This document shows, one piece after another, positions 33,403 through 44,724 of a stretch of 64,000 nucleotides of DNA. Each line of letters begins with the position of its first letter. Positions within the stretch are counted from its first letter, which is position 1. A program made the translations under genes and the position numbers. The notes below the pieces were generated by a model. It saw only the letters and a program-made list of their open reading frames with translations. It had not been told where the DNA came from and ran no database searches. The stretch is taken from contig WEDG01004481.1 of NCBI GenBank assembly GCA_017591395.1, positions 62,001-126,000 on the forward strand, read 5' to 3'. The DNA is from Schistocephalus solidus. Lineage: Eukaryota; Platyhelminthes; Cestoda; Diphyllobothriidea; Diphyllobothriidae.

Positions 33403-35579
33403 AGGCCACGCAGTAATTAACCTCACTACCCTACTTTTCAGAATCAAAACAACATTTCAGAATTCTGCTTAGCATTTCAAAAGATAACCCATCTACTGTA
33501 TTTGGTGTACTACAGCATGTGGCCGAATAGGTCCATCCTGTTTAATCTTCCTAGGCTTTTTTTACTAAACCGCTGGTTAGAAAATTCCGCATGTTTCGCC
33601 GCTCTTGCCTTATTCAAACAGTCGTGGTTATCTCGACACAGCAATTACTCACGCGCGAACAAGCGCAGTTCTACAGGTGAAATCCGTCAAACGGATTTTT
33701 GAGGTGATTTTTATCAAATAGGATGGAAATTGTCTTCTCGGCTGTGGTCAAGTCGAAGATGCTGCTTGAGTTATCTCTTCTTTATTTTTGAGCTGAAGTT
33801 CTCCTTTCTATTGGAGGGCTTCACTGAGCCTAGGCAGCTGTTTCTTTGAATTTCACCGTTGGTTGCAAACCAAGTGCAACCGGTGCGTCTATTGGATTCT
33901 CGACTGGGTGACTCAATATGCCATTTAACTCGCCTTTTATTCAGTTCTGTAGCGAAACGGAGCAGCTGAGATGTATCCCCTTTCAGCTTTACTTTGCGAA
34001 AATCCGCAGAACTTCTAGTGCATTAACCAGGTCTCGCGAATGTGTTCATGCGACCCAATTTTATCTCATCGTATGCCTTTTGTAGAGGCCAAAACTTTCC
34101 TCCCCGGCCTGTTTGTTGACTGCAGGTTTTGGATGCATCGGTTAAATCGGTGGCAAATTGCGTAGTTACGAGGGCTAGCTTTCATGACGTCGGTTCCTCG
34201 CAGTTGTACCCACTTCCACTTGACCCTGCTTTCCTATCGTGCTCGTCTTCTCCCTCTCATCTGCACGCGGTAGACGCAATTCTCCTCGCAGTATCCAACA
34301 TTACTTAGCCCGGCCTCGAAAAACCTGCTCGCACCATTCTGAAGTGTCTCCTTTATTAAGGAGGGCATTCTTAAAACTCGTCCGGTCTTTCACGAACCCC
34401 CCCAAAAAAAACAGTGGCGCCAATTTTATCTCCATTTAGCAGGAATCTATTGTTGTCCAGGAGGAGAGAAAAAAAGGGGGTTTGATTACTTAAACATCCA
34501 CCGAATTTCGTCCACGGTCACAAACTCGAAAACCACGTAGAGCCGTACTGCCAGCGCTCTGTCAGATGATGGCGACAGGCGGAAGGGAAGGAAGGGAGGA
34601 TGACTAGGAGACGGGGAAAACTGCAGTACCGACAGACGTAAACTAATAAATTGTTATTTTGCCTCTCTGATTCACTGTCCGCCCTCCTTGCCCATTAATT
34701 TTCTGTCGTAGGCCTCTGCATAGCCAGCCCGCCACCTCCATCATATCATTGTATTCTGCATGAAGGATTGTGACCTGTCTATAGTGTCTGCAACCTCCCC
34801 CTGTAATGTCCTGTCGCCGTTCATATCACCATTCTGAGCTTCAAAATTGATTTATGCAAACGAAAGGAACCTAGGGTGCCTAGCGGACGTGAAGACGGGG
34901 AACAAAAAATATCTTATTCTAAGGGCTGCTGGTCTTATTCGGTTCAGCATGGCTACTTCACCCTATCACCTTCACTGCCTATCACTTGGCGTTGTTTGCA
35001 TACAATTTCTACCGTCCGCCATGGCTTTTCTAACCTCAACTCGCTCTGTACTTCCGAGTCTCGCAATTTTTTTCAGTTTCCTTATGAGCTCATTTTTGAT
35101 CCCCGCGACTACATGCTGGCTCTAAGACTTACTAAATTTACTTATTTTTACCTGGGCCATTCATCTTCTCCGATGGTACTGATGTTGGCTTGCGTAGCAG
35201 GATTGGGAGGTTGATTGATCGTGCCTGCCATTAAACTGAATCCGGAGATATCCATCCAAGTAAATCTGCGCTCCAAATGTCCCTTGATAAGGTGTTTGCG
35301 TTGTTAGTCCGCCACGCTTGACGACCGCTGTTTGGGGTTACAGGTGAAACCATACTCACAACACGGGTACTAGCTAACAGCCCAGACACTTATTTCGCCG
35401 GTAGTAATATAAACTTCCAGTCTACACCTATAAGCCTTCAAATAGACTGATTTGCTCTAAGTTAGCGATTTATTTCTGAGGAAATTAAAAATCAGCGACT
35501 AATGTTTGGTTCGCTGGGAAAATAGCTGTCACGGTATTTCCACGCCTGTCAATCCTGTGTGAGGTCTTCAGAGGCCTCA
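33403..35579. other. DEPDC5 intron, unassigned
   Basis: No exon is supported. Near 35369-35405 a short relic (ctagctaacagcccagacac, then ttatttcgccgg) matches the arms of the palindrome at 60659-61065. Confidence 0.4.
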
Positions 35580-36100
35580 GGGTTTATTTTTTAGGTGCTT
35601 CAGCTTGTTCTCGTCTCATCCCTTGTCTGCAAACAGCTGTAGCGATGTCGCTTTTGCCTGGGCAGTCGTGATCGCGCCAGCGCACTCGCAACTGCTCCAG
35701 TATGGCATCGGTGCTGAGCATGCCCATCCTTTGCGGTACTGCTGCTTGAGTGTACGTGTTCTCCGGAGGCATCTGGGGTGAAAATAATGTAGTCTTCTTG
35801 AGGGGCTTTCATAGACGGGGCAAGAATGTTGTCGGGTCACTTGTCCTTTAAATCTTCGACTTTGCGTTGAGGAGGATTCCGTGGTGATTCTGGCCTGGGT
35901 ATTGCTATCTGCCGCAGGTCCGGCTGGCTTTGGACATCTCGTTGTCTATCCGCATGTTCTTTGACATGCTGCCACCCAGGTACGCGAATCCTTTTGCTGG
36001 TGTGGGGCGGGTCCCATGTAGACCTGCGTTGAATCCGTCGTAGTCATCTATGAGCGCCTGTTGATGCATGACCACTGTCTTCTCCGTTCTACTTGTCATT
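35580..36100 (-). pseudogene. LINE relic (C-terminal RT connector)
   Basis: On the minus strand, reading from 36099 down, the fragment gives TEKTVVMHQQALI, GFAYLGGSMSKNMRIDNEMS and KASRTCGRL. These match the LINE at 47987-51800 ([33 protein letters not shown]). Further down it shows the [16 protein letters not shown] segment in broken frames (around 35740-35640). No RT catalytic core and no zinc fingers. A dead 5'-truncated and internally deleted copy. Confidence 0.75.
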
Positions 36101-37964
36101 TCGAAGTTTGAGAAGTCAGGGGACGTAGCAGTTCACGCTGCGTTGCCTTTCCTTTTAGTTCGTGCTATTAAATATACAATCTTTCGATTTAACAGCTACA
36201 TTCTGCTTTCCTCGCACGGAGTTCTTTCATTTGGTAGTAAAAGGTGTTTTCTTGTGATAACTAGCTTTATTTTAATTGCGCTATTCAGAAAACGGAAAAC
36301 TTGCAGTCAGAAAACGTTTGTCCTTAGGCGTGGTCCGACCGTCGATATAGATTATTCGCGCTGGTGGCAGGTGTTTCCGCCATATCTCGGTTGGCACATC
36401 GTCAAATGCACCATTTACCTGCGATTTTCCAGGTGATCCAAAAGTGGAAGTATTCCATATGAAAATCATAAGAATGTAATGCAGGTTAAAGGAATTCTGC
36501 ATTATCCATGCCCATGACAATTTGCAATATGGCCCCCAAACGCATTTAAAAGTTGGCGGTTTCTAAAGAACTCGAACTTGTATTTGAGGCCTTATTGAGC
36601 GTCCAAGTCTTTGATGGTGTTCATAAAGTAAGCATGATACTTTTTCCTAGGAGGTCTTACGAATTGAAATTTTCTTATTACGTTGTTGTGACGTGGACTT
36701 GTTTTACTGTGTTCAATAACGGTGGAAATTTCGCCCCATATACAAGTACCTGGTAAAATGGTGTATTGCATCTTGAGAGGTGAATAAATCATCAACTTTT
36801 TGGAACTGAATTTCATCCTATCTCCTTTCTTTCGTCAACTTACATGACTTTCGACGTCTTGTAGCCCGTTTTGGACGCAGCGATTCGATTCTAAATACAG
36901 TTGGTATGAAAACGCCTGTTCAGGCGCATCTCCAACAAAAACCTCGAACGATAACTGCAGTTGGTCGTCTGGTTGACTAAAAGACATTTGTGGACCGACG
37001 TCGGGTTTATTGCGCTTTCAAAATTCGATAATGAATGAGCTACTACGTGAAGGCAAAAATTAATGAAAAGATTATACCGTTAAACGATAAGTTTTCCTGT
37101 CGGGTGGAGAGCGCCGTTAATAAAACTAAAAATTGGGTTACGTACTATAACGTAAAGCTTTAACCAGCCTTTAACCAACCCAGGCCCAACAGAGTCTTCC
37201 TTTATGCGTTACTCATAATGTGGTAGTTGGTGTATGCACCCCATAAAATGATGAAAGCTTGCCACATGCTCCGAAAGTCTGACAGATTTTGCAGTTTGTT
37301 TCCGCAACCCCCACCAACCTCCACCGAGACTATCTTCACATCACCAAAAGTTACATCAAACTGCTTTCATCTTTCTCAACGCCACGATTAATCCCCAACC
37401 AACTTGACAAACTTGTCGTCGCATGTAAACAAAGGAAAGAGACTCCTGGGCTAACCCTTGATTGTTGCTTGCAGTGCTGGATTTGTCAACTTTCTTGGAC
37501 CATTTGTTTCATTTGATGACCAAAATCTTATAATGCGCAGTTTTGTCATGACATTTGCTTTTTAAGTAAAAGCTTCTCTTTTTTTCTGGGCATTCGAAGC
37601 AAATACATTTTCTTATATACCACGCGATGGATGATGAGAGCCTGTGTACCACTCCTGGTAAAACGCACTATGAAAATTTGCTTGAACATCGTGTACATTT
37701 TGACCAGCATCAAGGGGCCTTTAGCGCACCTTCGGTGCTTTTCAGAATATCTCGCCTTGGGGAAGTCCCCGGGAATAATTGGTTAGGTACGACATGTTTG
37801 TCCGCCACTTGAGGCTACAGCAGAGAACGTCCGTATGCATTTGCATTTTGATTCAACTAGACATGCGCTCTTAATCAAAGGTGTTTGATCTTTGGGCTAC
37901 ATGAGGACGAGTATGTCCTGGTCAGATATAGCTGAAGAGTGAATCCTCTTCAAACCCAAGTATT
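36101..37964. other. DEPDC5 intron, unassigned
   Basis: AT-rich, without supported exons or repeats. Confidence 0.4.
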
Positions 37965-38215
37965 AGTAGAGAATTTTGGTGGCTTTTACTAATTCGTTTG
38001 ACCCATGTGTGAAAAACTCGGTGGGATTCGGACCCACGCTAGCAAGGAGAAGGCTTTAGTACAAGTGTGATAAACACTCACGGCTCCCGGTGGAGCCTCG
38101 TAGCTCAGTGCACTAGAGTGTTGGCTGTACTAAAGCCTTCCCCTTGCTGGCGTGGGTTTGAATCCCACCGAGGCCGCCGAGCTTTTCACAAGTGGGTCAA
38201 ATTAATGAAACCCAA
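37965..38215. repeat. Rep-1 inverted pair (head-to-head)
   Basis: Positions 37965-38065 hold a minus-oriented, truncated Rep-1 (tail gtgaaaaactcggtgggattc, then ggacccacgctagcaagg). It meets a plus-oriented unit whose tRNA-like block spans 38094-38175. In the plus block the acceptor is nearly intact (AGCCTCG/CGAGGCC), box A is TAGCTCAGTGCA, box B GGGTTTGAATCC, the anticodon arm GGCTGTACTAAAGCC, and a TTTT run follows. The two arms can pair as a hairpin. Confidence 0.8.
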
Positions 38216-38703
38216 ATATGTCATGATTGAGGACAATTTTTGTGTATTATTAGCTCCGTAGCGCATATGTTTCGGGTTTTTACGGCCTCCTTTTTGAAGG
38301 GTATTTCGAAAATCGCAGAAGTCCTTTCGAGGGAAAAGATTTGCGTTTTCTAGAAAACCCTCTATAGTAGTGAGACTTCACCTTTCAGCCAATTTCTTGT
38401 GCTGCATTTTGATGCCCTGTTTTTCTTTTCATCTTGTCCAGTATGGCCACTGAATTTGACTTGCTTTCATTTCTACCGTCCGGACTTTTCGATCGGGGGA
38501 ACTTTTGCCACAGAAAGAATTAACCGGTCTTGTCTTCATGTAATCTTAGATTTGTTGGTTTTTTTCTCCTCAATGGTTTAGTTAACGGCCCACCTGCGCA
38601 GAACTATGCACCAGATTCCCCGCACGCATGACACACACGCACACCGGGGCCACAGGCGTTTGCCAGATGAGGACAGAAATCGTTTTTTTTGTGAGTGTGT
38701 GTG
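38216..38703. other. DEPDC5 intron with (GT)n
   Basis: A (GT)n run lies at about 38693-38710, immediately before Rep-3. Otherwise nothing is recognised. Confidence 0.4.
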
Positions 38704-39108
38704 TGTGTGTTACACGCGTGTCCCCTAAACGGGCTAGTGCCCCCTAAAAGGCCCACGTGGTAGATGTATTGGACCTACTTGGGGGCCACATCAGGGTACG
38801 GCAGGCGTTATTCGGGTTGCGCTCCCAGAACAAATGCCGAACATGCGGGATGTGGTGGCACACCTAGGGACGGCTAGGGCCTACGGGCCCCGGTCGCGCC
38901 AGCCACCTGTGCCCTCTCCCATCTCCGGTATTCTTGAATGTGTCTTGACACCGGGCATAGATGGGGAGGAGGAGAGAGTGCGATAGATGCAACGCAAGTC
39001 TACTATCAGTTAAAACTAAATCACGCGCAAGTCGCCGTCCCTGCACCACCCTTTCGTGAAACATACGGTGGACATTGTCGAACTACGACGGTCAAACTGT
39101 CGTGTAAC
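38704..39108 (+). repeat. Rep-3, standard copy
   Basis: The start is partly duplicated (cccctaaacgggctagtgcc, then ccctaaaaggcccacg). It ends ggtcaaactgtcgtgtaaca, with the common internal words. It abuts a GT microsatellite. Confidence 0.8.
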
Positions 39109-40899
39109 ACGCACTATCCCACCCCGATTTCCAGTAAGCCATCCTTTCCACGAACTTGCCGAAATCTGCTGATCTTAGGGCAAGGCAAACTTGTTCTGCT
39201 CTAATAACCGGCAAAAAACGCTTGTACGACCTCTTGAACGAATACAATCGATAGATGGGCGTGTAATACGGTATCGGTGGCAATGACGGTAGGCCAGTTT
39301 AAAAGGCGGTAATGCGTTGGCAGTGAAAATAAATTTATGTGTGCATCGTCCTCTTTCAAGTGAGCTGGATTTTTTAGCACTGAATTAGACTGTATTACAT
39401 GCCTACCTATCTGCGACTACCTACACCTCAACTTAACTTTAACCTTATCCATTTTGTTCATTAGGGTTAGCGTTTGTTACCGGGCTAGTTGGGTTGCATA
39501 AGCGTTCGTTGCCAATTTTAGTTTAAAAACCCAATATCCTTATCCCCCAAGACATTCAGACCCACCATTTCGTTCCCCTTCCCCTTAGAAAAACCCCTAA
39601 ATCCTTATTTCCCGGCTTTCTGCCCGTTTCCATACTGGTCGTGTATTCTCAAGCACATCCCTTACCAAGTTTGCGCTGTCGTTTTGATTTCGCAGCTTAT
39701 CGGACCTACGTAGGATTAGTCGGCCGTACACTCCGAATTTTCGCCCCACCCTCCACTTCTTTTTGCTCTTGCACCTGTTTCGAATGCCTTTTTCGTTCCT
39801 CACCCTTCGAACAGTGCCTGTCCCCCTTCCGAGCACCTGTTGTGTCAGTCTGTTAGGCTCCTGTTCATCTGGGCTCCAGAGGCTGCACTGAGGCAGTCCA
39901 TCATGTTGTCATACCGAATTGACACCGGCAACCACTACTATGTGCATGCGTACTCACATGTGCACATAAGAATGCCTGTACACTTTTTTGACTTTGTGGC
40001 AATGCACACCGACTCTTTACGGACTGTGCCTGTGAATCACAGTCCCGCACACTCACGAATCTTGAGGGTTGATGGCGGATAGTCTCGATTCTTACGCAGC
40101 TTGGCTAGCTATAGCATTTGCGCGAGCGCTTTTTCATGGCTGGTTCATGGTCATTGTCGCTCTCCGCCTGCTGGCCTGCTTTGATATTTTCATTTCGGCG
40201 ATCAGAACGCTGTCCGTGTTTGCTTATTGAACCCAACGCTCCGACAACCAATCAGAAATGTAATGGCATGCAGCGTACGAATAGGACTTCTCGTGGAATG
40301 CAGGCGTCCTTGCGTTCAATTCCAGGGATATTAGGGTTAGTTTTAGTGTCAAGGTTAGAAAACGGCAATATATACCCGCCCTAGAATGGGGCCCAAGACC
40401 TGTACTATCTAGAAGGGGGGGGATATTGTTGCCGTGTTTGGCTCTTTATGGTGTTGATGGCAGATTCTATGAAACTTTTGATTCTTACCATTTATCCGTC
40501 ACAGTGAAATTTATGCTGCGGGTAATACCAAAACTACGACAACAACAGTTAGACTGTTCTGGCGTATTTTTGTCTAAATTTAAATCAAACTTTAGGTGTC
40601 CATCGCAAACTCTCTGTTTTTCGTATTCAAAATCCAGTTGAGAAGAAAATCCAAAACCGCTTTCGAATTTCAGTATTGCATCTGCTGAATTCAGTGCGGC
40701 TTTGTTCATGCAATAGCTGCTGGTATTAATTGATACTGATAACCACTGGTTTAGCCAATCAAGACGTATTCTCAAAAATGTCAGATGGATGTGCCATGGC
40801 CACTGCTGGCTTTTTTTCCCGTTATTAGCTATTCATGCCCCAGTAAAACCCAGACCAAAGGTCATTTGTTCAAGCTGTCTGCTGATTGGCCCATGTGTG
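39109..40899. other. DEPDC5 intron with telomere-like word clusters
   Basis: Clusters of ttaaccttatcc, ttagggttagcg and tattagggttagttttag occur near 39430-39480 and 40325-40375. The second may be a decayed Rep-4 interior (followed by ggcaatatatacccgcccta). No exon is supported. Confidence 0.4.
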
Positions 40900-41345
40900 C
40901 TTACCTGTCGCTAGCTGTCAAGTATACTCAAATTCCACCGCTCACCGATCAGGTTACGGTATGTGCTCGTCCCGTTGTGCCTTCGGGCAACCTTTAAAGC
41001 TCCAGCAGGCATTTGCATAACGACTAGTAACGTATATATTGAAGGACAGTGCCCACAAAAGCAAGGGGGACTGTGGTGGCCATTTTTGCTTATTAAATCG
41101 TCTTCAGCCAGCCATACCATAGCTAATATTCCTGCCCGCAACTGACCTGAAAACTCACCGGTGAGTCAATGCTAGAGCGTTGAACTACTTAACGCTCACT
41201 GTCCAAAGGACCCGGGTCCGAATTCCAGGTCATTCAGTTGGATGGCTAACATCAGCTGATAGGCCGGAATTGGCCCTTCCAGTCACGCCTGCCTTTGTCG
41301 GTTCACCCCTCTCTGCATACTCAAATTCCCTTCACTGGTTTGTTC
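40900..41345. repeat. Rep-2 (tRNA-derived SINE), two opposed decayed copies
   Basis: Positions 40930-41120 resemble the minus-oriented Rep-2 body at 43447-43330 (gctcaccgatcaggttacgg, gtcccgttgtgccttcggg, then gggggactgtggtggccatt). At 41161-41300 a plus-oriented tRNA-like head (gtgagtcaatgctagagcgt ... acccgggtccgaattccagg) is followed by a decayed tail ending cctttgtcggttc. The second box B is close to consensus, so it derives from a Pol III unit. Confidence 0.6.
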
Positions 41346-41669
41346 TTGCAAGATGAAATATTGACGTTCTTTTATTTTTTTAAAACTATGGCCTAAAGCC
41401 CATGCGGGCAACCGCATAACAACGAGCTTTCAATAACTGGGAATTGCCATCGACAGATCCAAAGAAAGGTGGGAATTTAGTTTTTATCTATTCGCTGTTA
41501 TTAGACATCCGTGCCGGTAAGAACTCATTTCTACCGTTCTTGCTTGTGGCTGACCTGTAACCGGCTCTTGAAAAGAAGATGCCATCGTTGCAACAGGAAT
41601 TTTCTAGCCAAAGTAGTAATCCAAACCTAAAGCACATTATATTACGACCTGTTTTAATTCCTTTTCTAG

Positions 41670-41752
41670 GCCCTGAAATTTTGGCGCAGCCGATTCATGA
41701 TCCTGCCTGCCTACGCTGCGACGACTAAACGTCTATGGGAGTCGTTGAAAGA
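41670..41752 (+). CDS. DEPDC5: DEPDC5/Iml1 exon (FWRxRFxxLP segment)
   Basis: It follows ttaattccttttctag and ends at GA|GTAAGT. In phase 0 it encodes ALKFWRSRFMILPAYAATTK followed by RLWESLK and two bases of a Glu codon. Human DEPDC5 has [20 protein letters not shown] at the same place (from memory), the most diagnostic match in the window. Entry phase agrees with the exon at 27757-27940 and exit phase with 42414-42564. The intron to the next exon is 661 bases. Confidence 0.95.
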
Positions 41753-42413
41753 GTAAGTTTACCCTCATCTGGAGTTTCGACACTCTTATCTCTTTTCTTT
41801 TTCCAAAAATGTCTTACCACTGTCTCGGGTTCCCGCGACTTCACCGTTGGCCCTCAGCTTTTCCATCACAGCTTTCGTATCCTGTAACACTTGCCAACCA
41901 TATGACAATTTTATGAAAAGTAGTTTGTACTCTAAACAGACCAGATACAGCGCAAGCTTTTGTTGGTAAAATTGAAAAACCTCTTCCTCATGAGGGAAAA
42001 AGCATAATCTAAACTATAACGAATCAGTCAGGTTTGTTGGAAAATGGGTAGATGTGCTGTTATGCGACAGCTTTGATGATCTTGCCTCTTACTTTCTGCT
42101 AAGGGGCACAAACAATAAGCCTTACCATGCGAGTAACCCTTGTCACGTGAATAATCCTCTAAAGGCATCGGTCAGATCTTCTTGATTGCAGAATTTTGAA
42201 CAACTCCTTGCTTCGTTGCTTTATCGGTTTATGCCGCCTCTAGTGATTGATCAAACCTAATCGTTTCACCGAAGTCCAGAGTATGGTGAGAATAATTGCA
42301 CGCCACTGTCACTCGACTCTCAATGTCTACTGCCCTGTTAATTACCATTAGTTTGGATACTGTGTTTTAACTTTCATCTGTTTTTTTTTCACCTTTCTCT
42401 TCTCTGTTTTCAG

Positions 42414-42564
42414 GGGCAAGGCATCTGGCAAACGTGTGCTTTGTGACATCTACGAACCACCATTAGTTGTGCATAACTATGATAGACTGTGTGAAAAGTT
42501 TATGCATTTCCTGGAATCAGTTAATCGAATCCGGCGCACCGTCCCTGCGCCGAAAATGAAGCCA
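42414..42564 (+). CDS. DEPDC5: DEPDC5/Iml1 exon (LNRIRR segment)
   Basis: A long pyrimidine tract (tttttttttcacctttctct) and tctctgttttcag precede it. The first base completes the Glu codon from 41752. It encodes GKASGKRVLCDIYEPP, then a helix ending FMHFLESVNRIRRTV and APKMKP, in phase 0 before a donor CA|GTAAGC (42565). Human DEPDC5 has HCDIYGDRP and FVRFVEGLNRIRRRH in the same order (from memory), confirming the SHEN-region assignment. Confidence 0.95.
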
Positions 42565-42751
42565 GTAAGCTTGACTTCTTTTCTTACATTTCTATTATGG
42601 AACCCATTGTCCTTATTTATTTTTCCCCTAGACGAGTTTACGAGTTAATGGTATTTAAATACCGACTTCCCAGGCATGGATTGACAGCGGCGTCACCCAA
42701 CCGTAATGCAGAACATGGTTTTTTTCGCGTATCTGATCTCTCTTGTCGCAG

Positions 42752-42877
42752 CCTGCTTATTGCCAGAACAAACTTTGCCTTAGAAGCCGTTCACCTATTT
42801 CCATTCTCATGGATATAGTTAACTTTAGAGTTTTTGGCCTGTATTTGCTCGGTTCTAGCAAAACGCACCCCATCTAA
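42752..42877 (+). CDS. Possible alternative terminal exon of DEPDC5
   Basis: A strong acceptor (tctgatctctcttgtcgcag) lies 187 bases after the 42564 donor. The frame stays open in phase 0 for 41 codons (PAYCQNKLCLRSRSPISILM...) to TAA at 42875-42877. No good internal donor was found. If used, it would end DEPDC5 before its DEP domain, although DEP exons clearly exist downstream. It is therefore either an alternative 3' exon giving a short isoform, a partial exon with an unrecognised donor, or a chance match. Confidence 0.35.
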   Translation, partial: PAYCQNKLCLRSRSPISILMDIVNFRVFGLYLLGSSKTHPI

Positions 42878-42879
42878 GG

Positions 42880-43261
42880 GGCGTTTTCACTCAGTGCAGG
42901 AAATCCACCTTCCTCTCACACGATATTCCGACCGTCGCCAGTGACGACGTCCACTGCGTGAACCTCACGGAGTGGGCGCGGCACCGGTGGTAGTGAGGTA
43001 GACTTTTACAGCTTCTACCGCACTCCCTTTCCATCAACCATCTTCCGACGGTGAAAAGACAATTTCAAGACGACTGGAGTGGGGCTCGGGGGCTGACAAG
43101 GTCAAACAGCCCGTTTGTGCGCACAACCTGCTTCCAGCTGCGTGTACCAGGCCACCTTAAGGTCGGCCTGAATCTCACATTTGAGGGAATGCCACTGAGG
43201 TGACATTAACAAGGAACAATTGCAGCCTGCCTCTCAGTCCTCAAAGAGCCGATTTAGGCAG
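42880..43261 (-). repeat. Rep-3, strongly decayed copy
   Basis: On the minus strand it keeps the order of Rep-3 words in weakened form. On the + strand these read cttctaccgcactccc, gacgactggagtggggctcg, then gccactgaggtgacattaac and attgcagcctgcctctcagt. The last two belong to the long form, as at 47440-47480. Confidence 0.5.
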
Positions 43262-43445
43262 AATAACATGACCGACAAAGACAAGGGAGACTGGAATGGC
43301 CATGTTTAGCTTATTAGCCGTCCTCAGACAGCCATACCCAACTCCAGACGCTGCGGCGCCTGAGGCTTGAACTCGTGACCTGTTGGTTAGAAGTCCAACG
43401 CTCTACCGACTTCACCACGAGCTCGTTGTCTTGCCGGTTTCGATC
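43262..43445 (-). repeat. Rep-2, tRNA-Arg-like SINE copy 1
   Basis: On the minus strand the head reads GTGGTGAAGTCGGTAGAGCG, then TTGGACTTCTAACC with a TCT anticodon, then GAGTTCAAGCC as a near-consensus box B. This resembles tRNA-Arg(UCU). The tail (gacaaagacaagggagactg and gaatggccat on the + strand) is shared with the copies at 43556 and 62008. Confidence 0.75.
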
Positions 43446-43555
43446 GGGATTATTAACTATGGTAAGTAGGCGCTCACCGATCGGTTACAGGACTCACCCG
43501 TCCCGTTGTGCCTTAGGGCTCACTCTCGATCCCCGCCGGCAGCCGCAAAGTGGCT

Positions 43556-43725
43556 AAGTATATAGGCAGAATAACATGACCGACAAAGACCAGAGAGACT
43601 GGAATGGTCATTTCTGGCTTATTAGCAGTCATCAGCCAGCCATACCCAACCCCAGACGCTGTGGTGCCCGAGGCTCGAACTCACGACCTGTTGGTTAGAA
43701 GTCCAACGCTCTACCGATTTAAGTC
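43556..43725 (-). repeat. Rep-2, tRNA-Arg-like SINE copy 2
   Basis: It has the same tail and head as copy 1, with a better box B (GAGTTCGAGCC) and the same TCT anticodon loop. The head ends at about 43722, just after the D-arm. Copies 1 and 2 lie in the same orientation about 300 bases apart, separated by Rep-2 body sequence, so they may be a tandem dimer. Confidence 0.75.
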
Positions 43726-44229
43726 TTCATTTGATCACCTTTCAAAGCTAGGACTTATAGAGCATCGTGCTAGATTTAAGTTCGTGGTACTTATTGTAGT
43801 GAGGAATGCGTTTATTTTATGTGGGGATCGGCTTTATGTTGTCGGCATGGCTCTCTTCTATTTCCTATGCACAAAGGTCGACCTCCAGAGCCTGTCCGCC
43901 ATTTTATGGCTGGCTAGCTGAATAGTACGTCTAAGAGTGCCACAAAGGGCCCCTTCCGCTTTCCATATTCCAGGACACATCCAAGGGCATCATTCCCTTT
44001 TAATTGATATATTCCTGTTTTGACATGAGACATTTCTCCCGAGGAACCTCCTCACTGCTGATGTTAGTGCTGTTGGTGGGATTTTGTGAGATGAGAGGTG
44101 GGTTCGTTGCATTCGCACATCACTGGATCCGGAAATGTGTACTGACACTGAGTCGTGTCCGGAATGTACTTTGAATACGTGGCTAAAATGGCAAACTTGG
44201 GTACTTGTGTTGTTTATCTGCGGTGCACG
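43726..44229. other. DEPDC5 intron, unassigned
   Basis: Nothing recognisable between the Rep-2 copy and the LINE scrap. Confidence 0.35.
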
Positions 44230-44565
44230 AGTCTAGCGAGCCTCTATTCGGTTTTGGCAGTCGGTTGTTCGGTTGGCTTCTAAGATGGCTGTTCCAGTCT
44301 TTACAACGGTAGACTACACGTGCCGATCTTTGAGAGATTCTCCCAGGTGATCGGGTTTAGCTGCTTGTGCCTCAGGGAGGTTGTACTAACAGCGCTTTCG
44401 TCCGACTTGTTTGTGAGCACCCGTAGAAATGTCGCCGTGGGATAGTCACTTCGACAGGCCTTCGTGCTTCATCTTCACAACGCGGCTGTTCCATCTTAGC
44501 TGTGCCGTGGATACTGAGGACGCCGATTCGATCCAGGATCTCGATGTCTGGCATCCCTCCCCTTA
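44230..44565 (-). pseudogene. LINE 3'-end relic
   Basis: On the minus strand it gives MPDIEILDRIGVLSIHG, parallel to [17 protein letters not shown] of the 47987-51800 LINE, and then RRHFYGCSQTSR where the LINE has [13 protein letters not shown]. It continues past the equivalent of the WENFAQD segment, but no zinc-finger tail is seen. Several frame breaks. A dead fragment. Confidence 0.75.
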
Positions 44566-44724
44566 TACTTCAGCTTACGTATTCTCTCAGACATCTCTAA
44601 CACAAATGGTTGCGTTTCTGCTTAGATTTCATGCACAGTTCATATTGCAGCCAGTACAAGAGCGTTATCGGTACAATAACCCCGTCTATCCTCACATATG
44701 TCTTTAGAGGGATTATGCGTTAAT

